Shown: positions 5,764-11,742 of the stretch, in pieces
Numbering within the stretch: position 1 is the first letter of the stretch
Layout of the letters: each line of letters begins with the position of its first letter
NCBI GenBank assembly: GCA_938004075.1
Contig: CALKWP010000027.1
Span: forward strand, 1 to 11,742
DNA from: an uncultured Methanomassiliicoccales archaeon
GTDB taxonomy: Archaea; Thermoplasmatota; Thermoplasmata; SG8-5
Length of the DNA: 11,742 nucleotides
Direction of reading: 5' to 3'
The notes under the pieces: generated by a model
Databases searched by the model: none
What the model was told of the DNA's origin: nothing
What the model saw: the letters and a program-made list of their open reading frames with translations, nothing else
Made by a program: the position numbers and the translations under genes

Positions 5764-7476
5764 ATGGGGTTCCTGGCGGATATTGCCATACTCATGATAA
5801 TCGCCCTGATCATGGGCTACATAGCAAACAAGTTGGGTCAACCTGCGATGCTCGGGTATCTTTTTGCGGGCATGATTGTCGGCCCTTACAGCTGGAGCCA
5901 CCTAATCAGCAATGTGGAGGACATCGAGGTGCTGGCCAACATCGGCGTATCGCTGCTCCTTTTCGTGGTCGGCATGGAGTTCTCTCCGAAAAAACTGAAA
6001 AGCATCTGGAACGTTTCCGCGGTCGGCGGGGCGTTCGAGATGATGGGGATGCTCTTTCTCGGCGCAATCACCGGAATGATACTCGGCTGGAGCATCACGG
6101 AATCCCTTCTGCTGGGCACGATGCTGATGATGTCCAGCACGATAGTGATAATCAAGATACTTCACGAGACTGGCCAGACTGACACCATGCACGGCCGCCT
6201 TCTCATAGGAATGCTGATAATCGAGGATATAGGCGCAATCATTGTCATAACAACAATTTCCAGCTTTGTGGGCGGCGAAGCCAGCCTCCTCCTGAAATTC
6301 CTGCCTGTCATCACCGGGACCATTCTTCTTGTGCTGGTCATATTCATCGGGAGAAAACTGTTCCCGAGGATACTCAGAGCAGTGAGCGTGACCCATTCCA
6401 AAGAGCTTTTCCTGCTGACTGTTTTTGGGATATGCATCAGCGTTACGGTTCTTTCTGAAGCTTTCGGACTATCGCTGGCTCTGGGCGCGTTCATGGCCGG
6501 CATCGTCCTCTCTGAATCGGACCGGCACCTGGATATCATGGGCCAGATAACTCCTCTGAAGGAGATATTCCTGGTGATATTCTTCGTATCAATGGGCATG
6601 ACCATTGACCCCAATCATCTGATTGACAATCCGGTGCCGGTCATAGCTGTTTTAACTGTATTGCTGGTGGGGAAGATACTCGTGAATTTCTCAGCGGTTA
6701 AATTCCTCGGATATCATCCGAAGACCGCCCTGTTCGTTGGACTGGGCATGATACCGCTGGGCGAGTTCTCCTTCATCATCGCAAGCATGGGGCTGGGTTC
6801 CGGCATGATGTCGGACGTCGTTTATTCCTCGGTCATCGCCGCCGCGCTCATCAGCATGGTGCTGACGCCTTACGTATTTCGCTCGGCTCCAGCAGTATAC
6901 AAATTCCTCAGAAAACACAACTTTTTGAAGACCGATGGGGAAGAAGATGCGCTTGAGGAACAGAACCATGAGAAGCGGCAGAGACTTGCCGGCAAGACCC
7001 ATATTGTGGTGCTGGGCGCTGCGGAAGTGGCGAGTGAGACCATTGATTGCATGAGCAAGCTGGGGTACAATTTTACTGTGGTAGACTACAACCCGAAGAA
7101 AATTCAGGAATTGAGGGAAAGAAATATTGATTGCGTTTACGGCGACGCCACCGAGGAGGAGGTCCAGAAATGGGCTGGCGTGGGTTATGCAAAATTGATT
7201 GTCGTGGCAGTCTCGAGCACTATGGACTCGGAAGCCGCAATTTCAATGTGTCGGAAGTTGAACAATAGCGCTTACATGGTTGCCAGGGCATTTGGGAATC
7301 ATGACAGATTGGTCATCGCCGAACATGTGAACGATATCATAATCTCCGAGGAGGTCGCCGGGAGAAGGATGGCCTGGCATGTCCTCCGGAATCTGGGGCT
7401 CGATGAAGAGGCGATAAAGAAGGACATTGACATCGTCAGGAACTCGGAAGAGGATGAAAGCGCGTCCTCAACCTGA
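5764..7476 (+). CDS. CPA2/KefB-type cation:proton antiporter with TrkA-N domain
   Basis: This 570-residue integral membrane protein should exchange Na+ or K+ for protons. Residues 1-375 hold about 12 hydrophobic spans of the Na+/H+ exchanger domain, with family landmarks GQPAMLGYLFAGMIVGP, LLLFVVGMEF, LIIEDIGAI (E154-D155 at the ion-binding position) and LGAFMAGIVLSES. After a charged linker (DGEEDALEEQNHEKRQR), residues about 413-540 form a TrkA-N/RCK Rossmann domain that normally gates the transporter through a nucleotide. The glycine loop here is GAAEVA (418-423), not GxGxxG, while the beta-2 acidic residue D441 (VVDYNP) is kept. The frame is open to a TTG at 5719, but the hydrophobic ATG start at 5764 fits the family; neither has a clear ribosome site. 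Substrate ion is not decidable from sequence. Its 3' end overlaps ribK by 9 bases. Confidence 0.92.
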   Translation: MGFLADIAILMIIALIMGYIANKLGQPAMLGYLFAGMIVGPYSWSHLISNVEDIEVLANIGVSLLLFVVGMEFSPKKLKSIWNVSAVGGAFEMMGMLFLGAITGMILGWSITESLLLGTMLMMSSTIVIIKILHETGQTDTMHGRLLIGMLIIEDIGAIIVITTISSFVGGEASLLLKFLPVITGTILLVLVIFIGRKLFPRILRAVSVTHSKELFLLTVFGICISVTVLSEAFGLSLALGAFMAGIVLSESDRHLDIMGQITPLKEIFLVIFFVSMGMTIDPNHLIDNPVPVIAVLTVLLVGKILVNFSAVKFLGYHPKTALFVGLGMIPLGEFSFIIASMGLGSGMMSDVVYSSVIAAALISMVLTPYVFRSAPAVYKFLRKHNFLKTDGEEDALEEQNHEKRQRLAGKTHIVVLGAAEVASETIDCMSKLGYNFTVVDYNPKKIQELRERNIDCVYGDATEEEVQKWAGVGYAKLIVVAVSSTMDSEAAISMCRKLNNSAYMVARAFGNHDRLVIAEHVNDIIISEEVAGRRMAWHVLRNLGLDEEAIKKDIDIVRNSEEDESASST

Positions 7477-8127
7477 TTTTACTATTGTCACCTTCAGGAT
7501 GTCGCCATCCTTGAGGTCAAATCCAGAGCGAAGATGCGAATCCGAGATGATCTCCAGGACGTCAGTGTGGTGGGAGCGCTTCGGCATAATGATGGCGGCC
7601 TTCTTGCCGAGTATGGATATCGGGATGCAGATTGCCTCTCCGTAGGTTCTGCCGTCCGCCTTGAAACTGTCGATGATCACGCGGGACTCGGGCGGAACCA
7701 TGGACAGCTTCGCCATCTCAGCCTCCGAGACGCGGATGTTGAGGGTGCCGTCAAAAGGCCTGAAACCGAGCTTTTCCTGTATCTGGGTGCGGTAACCCGG
7801 CTTGTTCAGGTAGTATTGCCCTTCCCCGAGGCCGCTGGCGACAGTTCCGGTGAGAATTACGGCTCCGGGCTCGGTGAAGATGCGCTGGTAATCGGCGAAT
7901 TCCGTTCTGAGTATCTCCATGCCTTCTCTTGTGATTAGAACATCCTGGCTGTGTATGCCCCGCCTGCGCTTTATGAGGGCCGTGCGCTCCATGGCTATCA
8001 ATCGGTTGGAAGCGGTTTGCTGGCTGACGCCAAGCTCTGCACCCAGCTCCGAAGTGGATACCGTGATGAAATTGCCGGTTCCTCCCCTGAGCGCCAGCGC
8101 CTTCAGCGTTGCGACCACGTAGCTCAT
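7468..8127 (-). CDS. ribK: CTP-dependent riboflavin kinase with N-terminal HTH
   Basis: This 219-residue protein is predicted to phosphorylate riboflavin to FMN using CTP, the archaeal replacement for bacterial RibF. Residues 1-75 form a winged helix-turn-helix (STSELGAELGVSQQTASNRL, followed by KRRRG). The kinase domain spans about 88-219 with the family blocks GTVASGLGEGQYYL (94-107), LGFRPFDGTLNIRV (120-133), DGRTYGEAICIP (158-169) and PKRSHHTDVLEIIS (182-195). Fusions of this kind occur in several archaea, where the HTH part acts as a flavin-gene regulator (RbkR-type); autoregulation is inferred here. The frame extends to 8250, but the ATG at 8127 lies 26 bases from a TATA box and starts the conserved region. 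No other flavin gene is in the window. Confidence 0.93.
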   Translation of the reverse strand: MSYVVATLKALALRGGTGNFITVSTSELGAELGVSQQTASNRLIAMERTALIKRRRGIHSQDVLITREGMEILRTEFADYQRIFTEPGAVILTGTVASGLGEGQYYLNKPGYRTQIQEKLGFRPFDGTLNIRVSEAEMAKLSMVPPESRVIIDSFKADGRTYGEAICIPISILGKKAAIIMPKRSHHTDVLEIISDSHLRSGFDLKDGDILKVTIVKSG

Positions 8128-8149
8128 GCTCTGGGAATCCGCGTCCCGG

Positions 8150-8158
8150 TATAATAAG
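8150..8158 (-). promoter_or_regulatory. TATA box of ribK, leaderless arrangement
   Basis: The minus strand reads CTTATTATA, centred about 27 bases before the ribK ATG at 8127, which is the distance expected from TATA box to transcription start. The mRNA would then begin at or next to the start codon, and no Shine-Dalgarno is present. This is the main reason for choosing 8127 over upstream starts. The promoter for the divergent DHH gene must lie in the same 92-base gap (8128-8219), but I cannot pinpoint it. Confidence 0.6.
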
Positions 8159-8219
8159 TTTGCAATGGTTGGTCGTGGCAGGGGAATACATCTTGTAGTT
8201 GTTTCGCATATTCCGCGGC

Positions 8220-9623
8220 ATGCGTGAATTGGCAGAGAAAGCCGCATCATTATTGAAAAGAGCTGGCAGCGTAACCGTTGTAAGCCACATCGATGCCGAC
8301 GGGATATCGTCCGGCGCCATTGCCAGCCTGGCCCTGGATAATGCGGGAATCGCCCATGAAGTGGTGTTCACCAAAAAGATGGATGAGGTATTCACGAGCC
8401 AGCTGAGGGCGATGAAACCCGAGATGGTCTGGTTCACTGACCTGGGCAGCGGCTCAACCAATATGCTGGACGGGCTTAGCGGGGTAATATCAGACCATCA
8501 CAAGCCCACTGACGCGCCGATGGGGAAGCAGAAGAAAGGCTCCCGCAAGACACTTTTCGACTATGAAGAGAAGCCGGGCGATGATTTCATCCAGGTCAAT
8601 CCCCACATGGTAGGCCGGGACGGAGGCATCGACATCAGCGGTGCGGGATGCGCATACCTGGTCGCCAGGGCCATGGACCCTGAGCTTCGGAGGTTCGCCC
8701 ACATCGCAGTCGTCGGCGCGGTCGGGGACATGCAGGACAGGGAGGCGGGTCGGCTAACCGGCACCAACCGGGAGATACTTGCGGACGGCCAGGAATTCGG
8801 CGTTGTGGAAGTCCAGGAGGACCTGAATTTATTCGGCCGGGAAACCCGCCCGGTCTGGAAGATGCTGCAGTACGCGAATGACCTGAACATAAAGGGCATC
8901 ACGGACGATTACAGGGGAAGCATGGATTTCTTCATGGAACTGGGCATCAACCTGAAGAAGGGCGAGAGCTGGCGGCCCTGGTCCGATATGAAGAAGGCAG
9001 AGAAGAAGATAATAATATCAGCGCTGGCCGAGCTTGTGCCCGTGGAAGAATTCACCGGGGAAGTCTACACGTTTCCAATGGAAAAGAAGGGCACCGAGCT
9101 CAGGGAGGCGAAGGAGTACGCGACACTGCTGAACTCCTGCGGCCGGTACGACGCTGCGGAGCTGGGGTTGAAGGTCTGCAAGGGCGACCGCGGCGAAGCC
9201 CTGGACCTTGCTCTAGGGTTGAGGAAAGGCCATCGCAAGCAGTTGGTGGATTCCATCCAGATAATGGAGAGCATCGGCATCAGCCAGATGGAGCATATCC
9301 AGTTCGTCCATGTGGGCGACATGATACGGGATACCATTGTTGGAACTGTCGCCGGCATGCTGTTCGGCTCCGGCAAGGTGGATGATAGAAAGCCAATATT
9401 CGCCCTGGCAGTGGCGGATGATGGAATAAAAGTATCTGGCAGGGGAACGAAGCAGCTTGTGGACGCCGGACTTGACCTATCCGATGTCATGAGGCGGACT
9501 ACCGAGAAGCTCGGAGGCGTGGGAGGCGGCCACAACATCGCGGCGGGCGCGACAATCGCACCGGAGAATGTCAATGAATTCCTGGAGCTGGCCAATGAGA
9601 TTGTGGGGGCACAGCTGGCCTGA
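8220..9623 (+). CDS. DHH-family phosphoesterase, archaeal RecJ-like (GAN-type)
   Basis: This 467-residue protein carries the complete DHH/DHHA1 architecture. Motif I is HIDADG (residues 23-28), motif II is TDLGSG with D74, motif III is SDHHKP (D92-H93-H94), and motif IV is GAVGDMQDR with D170, so the two-metal site looks intact. The C-terminal DHHA1 domain has SGRGTKQLVDAGLDL and the glycine-rich substrate loop VGGGHN (434-439). Archaeal RecJ homologues include GAN, a 5'-3' single-strand exonuclease bound to GINS in the replicative helicase, and Cdc45-like relatives; others act on RNA. An intact catalytic site argues for a nuclease, not a structural Cdc45 role. The frame starts at a TTG at 8199, but the ATG at 8220 (MRELAEKAA) begins the usual N-terminal helix. 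It is convergent with the DNA polymerase D gene. Confidence 0.92.
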   Translation: MRELAEKAASLLKRAGSVTVVSHIDADGISSGAIASLALDNAGIAHEVVFTKKMDEVFTSQLRAMKPEMVWFTDLGSGSTNMLDGLSGVISDHHKPTDAPMGKQKKGSRKTLFDYEEKPGDDFIQVNPHMVGRDGGIDISGAGCAYLVARAMDPELRRFAHIAVVGAVGDMQDREAGRLTGTNREILADGQEFGVVEVQEDLNLFGRETRPVWKMLQYANDLNIKGITDDYRGSMDFFMELGINLKKGESWRPWSDMKKAEKKIIISALAELVPVEEFTGEVYTFPMEKKGTELREAKEYATLLNSCGRYDAAELGLKVCKGDRGEALDLALGLRKGHRKQLVDSIQIMESIGISQMEHIQFVHVGDMIRDTIVGTVAGMLFGSGKVDDRKPIFALAVADDGIKVSGRGTKQLVDAGLDLSDVMRRTTEKLGGVGGGHNIAAGATIAPENVNEFLELANEIVGAQLA

Positions 9624-9865
9624 TGGATGGGCGGCAAGCACACACAAAAGAAAGATTGGTTGTGTAAGAGCATGCAAAATGAGGGCCATGGTGAACGTTG
9701 GGTAAGGCCCCATTCCACTGCCCTTAGAGGCAGGGCCAGGGGATAAATGCGCGCTGTGCATCGCTATAGCCAGATTGTAAATCTGGCATTATCACCCCGC
9801 CCTTATGCAGGCAGAATGATCAAGCAGGCGGAGCATGGCTAGTTGGGTGGGGTGCCAGTGTTTTC
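9624..9865. other. Convergent intergenic region with hairpins, no gene seen
   Basis: No coding frame here has support. Two inverted repeats stand out: CTGCC-CTTAGA-GGCAG (9718-9733), and a perfect 8-bp stem GCCAGATT-GTA-AATCTGGC (9769-9787). They lie between the 3' ends of the DHH gene and the polymerase gene and may serve as 3'-end signals for either strand; neither is followed by a strong T run. The second resembles a tRNA anticodon arm, but no T arm, D arm or acceptor stem surrounds it. Confidence 0.45.
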
Positions 9866-9909
9866 TCAAGGATTGCCTCAGAAATAATCCGTTATCTTGC
9901 AATCCTTGA
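9866..9909 (-). repeat. 11-bp inverted repeat enclosing the DP2 stop codon
   Basis: TCAAGGATTGC (9866-9876) is the exact reverse complement of GCAATCCTTGA (9899-9909), separated by 22 bases. In the polymerase mRNA the 5' arm encodes part of VKDC near the C-terminus and the TGA (9878-9880) sits in the loop. After the 3' arm the transcript continues GAAAACAC without a T run, so this may be an mRNA-stability or translation-end element and not a simple terminator. Confidence 0.6.
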
Positions 9910-11742
9910 CCTTATCGTTCTCGAACATAGAGGACATGCCCTCCTCCAGCAAATCGATCCGCTGGATGATGTATTCCGAGACCTGATACTCCTGGGCAAT
10001 GGTCTTGCTCATCTCCAGGTATTTCATGACGCTCTTCACGTGAACAGTGAGGTTGAGCTTGTTCCCGCATCTGCACTTGCCTGCCAGGGGCATGCGCCGG
10101 TACTTCCCGCCGCACTTCGTGCATCTCAGGCTCTGCTTCGAGAAGGTCCTGAGATTGCCAATCATGTCAGGGATGAAGTGATTGTTCAGGAGACGCTCGG
10201 CGACATCGCGCTCATCAACAGCCATGATCTTCCTGGCCAGGTCAAGCTGGACTTGGGTTTTATCATCCATGCTCTCCAGCGTCTTGTAGCTGGATACGGT
10301 TGGTCCGCCGGATATGTCGGTGGTGTCCAGGGTGAAGCCGAAATCCTCGTACTGAAGGTTGGAGCCGATCCTTCTGCCCACGGTGTCCAGTATCTTCTCC
10401 AGTTCCTTGGGGCTGCGGTTCATCAGGGCGGCTTTGTAGAGTTCCAGGGGGTATCTTGACATCACGTCGATGTTGTGAGCTTCCTTGTCAATCTCGTTGG
10501 GGTCTATCCTTGTCATGAGGACCAGCGGCGCGTCCATGCGGCCGCCGCGCTTCTCCGGCAGGTAGGAAACAGAGAAATTGAGAAGTCCGTCCATGAGCAG
10601 CATGAAGCAATCCTCGTCGCCGTCGCAGTTGCGCCGCTTGGCTGCATGGAAGAACGGATGGGCATAGCCTACAGCGGCTTTTGAGTAGCCAATCAGCCGG
10701 CAAAGCACGCCCCCGGATGTGTGCGGGGAAAGTCCAAGCAATGATGCGCCAATCATGTCCTCCTTGGTTTTCGCATTGTAGAACGGCTCCAAACCGTAGA
10801 ATGCCGTGAGAAGCTCATCTATGAATTTCGAGACCTGCATGAAATACTCGCCGCAATTCTCGGGCGCAACTATATCCTGGACCCGCAGCTCCAGTATCTG
10901 CGAATCGCTCTCCAGCGGCTTCCTGTGGATGTCATGTGTGTAGCCCAATTCCTTCAACCGGGGAATGCTGGTGCCCACTTCCGATGGTTTGAAGTGCGTG
11001 AGCGGTGCGTCAGTGCAATCGAACCTGCATGTTCCGTCCTTGAACACATAAACATCGTGCTTGGCTCTGAGCAGCCCTTTCTCCGGCATCTCGGGAGTCT
11101 TGTGCTTGGAAACCATGCCCTTGACGCCTTTTGTCTTGGGCATCTGGCCCATCCCGATCCTGTCGCGGGACCTCTTGAGCAGTTGCATCATGTCCACGGT
11201 TTGCTTGGCCGAACGACCCATGGATACCGTGTGAGTGCCGCATTCGCATACCGGCAGGAATGTCGTTCTCTTGCATTTCCTGCAGCCCCTTTCCTCTAGG
11301 TCCGCTTCTATCCTGCCGCGGCCTTCCGCAGCCTTGGACATCAGCCTCTGGGTGCCTCCTTCCTCGCCCACCGGGAAAAGCCCGTGAACAGGAGGGTCCA
11401 TCTTCCGCATGGCGGCTTTCTCGGGGCGGGCCATCCTGGTGCCGATGTAGGTGCCGCGCTTGTCCATTATCCTGATGCCGCTGAGCGCCGAGACATAAGC
11501 CAGCGTGTCAGCGAACTCTCCTTCCGGCTCCTTTGGCGCTTTCAGCTTCTTCGGGTCCATGCCCAGGGATGTTGCCAGAGCGATGCCGTTGGATATCGCA
11601 ACGCTGCCTTCTTTCAATCTGTATGGCGCCCGCAGCTCCATCATCCTGTTTCTGATGGAGTCAGTATCCTTGACAAGAAGCTCGTCCTCAGCCAGCTTTC
11701 CGGTGGCGGCAATTTCATCCGTCAGCTCCCTCACCTGCGGTA
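9878..11742 (-). CDS. polC: DNA polymerase D large (catalytic) subunit DP2, C-terminal part
   Basis: DP2 is the catalytic subunit of archaeal PolD, the replicative polymerase of most archaea outside the Crenarchaeota, and works with the DP1 proofreading subunit. About 620 residues are visible; full-length DP2 is about 1,100-1,300, so the N-terminal half is beyond the contig end and the frame is open through 11742. The RNA-polymerase-like catalytic signature NCDGDED is encoded at 10610-10630, followed by LLMDGLLNFSVSYLPEKRGG and MDAPLVLMTRIDPNEID. Two cysteine clusters fit zinc sites: CRKCKRTTFLPVCECG (about 11235-11285) and CTKCGGKYRRMPLAGKCRCG (about 10065-10125). No intein interrupts the visible motifs, although intein insertions occur at such sites in other archaea. 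The last residues, KITDYF, resemble a degenerate PCNA-interacting peptide. Confidence 0.97.
   Translation of the reverse strand, partial: PQVRELTDEIAATGKLAEDELLVKDTDSIRNRMMELRAPYRLKEGSVAISNGIALATSLGMDPKKLKAPKEPEGEFADTLAYVSALSGIRIMDKRGTYIGTRMARPEKAAMRKMDPPVHGLFPVGEEGGTQRLMSKAAEGRGRIEADLEERGCRKCKRTTFLPVCECGTHTVSMGRSAKQTVDMMQLLKRSRDRIGMGQMPKTKGVKGMVSKHKTPEMPEKGLLRAKHDVYVFKDGTCRFDCTDAPLTHFKPSEVGTSIPRLKELGYTHDIHRKPLESDSQILELRVQDIVAPENCGEYFMQVSKFIDELLTAFYGLEPFYNAKTKEDMIGASLLGLSPHTSGGVLCRLIGYSKAAVGYAHPFFHAAKRRNCDGDEDCFMLLMDGLLNFSVSYLPEKRGGRMDAPLVLMTRIDPNEIDKEAHNIDVMSRYPLELYKAALMNRSPKELEKILDTVGRRIGSNLQYEDFGFTLDTTDISGGPTVSSYKTLESMDDKTQVQLDLARKIMAVDERDVAERLLNNHFIPDMIGNLRTFSKQSLRCTKCGGKYRRMPLAGKCRCGNKLNLTVHVKSVMKYLEMSKTIAQEYQVSEYIIQRIDLLEEGMSSMFENDKVKDCKITDYF

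Noticed and set aside
5632..5901. 89-codon minus-strand frame opposite the antiporter start
   Set aside because: It covers the antiporter TATA box and 5' coding region, and its composition is unlike a real protein.
9740..9860. Possible tRNA-Tyr gene
   Set aside because: Only an anticodon-arm-like hairpin exists; there is no GTTCRA T loop, no D arm with GG, and no acceptor pairing, in either normal or permuted order that I could find by eye.
10040..10459. 139-codon plus-strand frame within the polymerase gene
   Set aside because: It is antisense to conserved DP2 coding sequence, with no domain and no promoter.

Overview
The window looks like one contig of a euryarchaeal genome, most likely from Thermoplasmatota; that phylum is inferred, not shown. 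The evidence is the PolD-type DNA polymerase large subunit, the archaeal glutamyl-tRNA synthetase, a CTP-dependent riboflavin kinase fused to a DNA-binding domain, an archaeal RecJ-like DHH nuclease, and TATA boxes placed so that several genes would give leaderless or nearly leaderless mRNAs. The first 51 bases are not genomic. They are an Illumina P7/TruSeq index adapter left on the contig end, which is a likely metagenome or isolate assembly artefact. The contig is also cut at its right end, inside the polymerase gene.

Layout. 52-233 (minus) is a truncated UPF0200-type P-loop kinase-like gene, preceded in the same operon by an 89-residue protein of unknown function (243-512, minus). Divergent from these, 640-3138 (plus) encodes a large winged-helix / STAND ATPase / TPR protein, probably a signal-responsive transcription regulator. 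gltX (3171-4862, plus) follows from its own TATA box. 4863-5763 is mostly non-coding apart from one small, well-equipped gene on the minus strand (5089-5310). That gene has a TATA box, a leader of about 130 bases containing hairpins and a possible 10-codon upstream ORF, a near-perfect Shine-Dalgarno sequence and a hairpin plus T-rich terminator. 5764-7476 (plus) is a CPA2/KefB-type cation:proton antiporter with a C-terminal TrkA-N/RCK domain; its TATA box lies inside an 18-base palindrome. ribK (7468-8127, minus) overlaps it tail to tail by 9 bases. Divergent from ribK, 8220-9623 (plus) encodes the DHH/RecJ-like protein. 9624-9877 is a convergent intergenic stretch with hairpins, and 9878-11742 (minus) is the C-terminal half of the PolD catalytic subunit DP2.

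Most of the content is core archaeal housekeeping: translation (gltX), replication (RecJ-like/GAN and DP2, convergent neighbours), flavin cofactor synthesis (ribK) and ion homeostasis. The less ordinary parts are the STAND regulator, whose lysine codons look AAA-rich beside AAG-rich neighbours, the unrecognised 73-residue protein with its elaborate leader, the antiporter palindrome, and an 11-base inverted repeat that places the DP2 stop codon in a hairpin loop. I see no mobile element, CRISPR array, rRNA or convincing tRNA.
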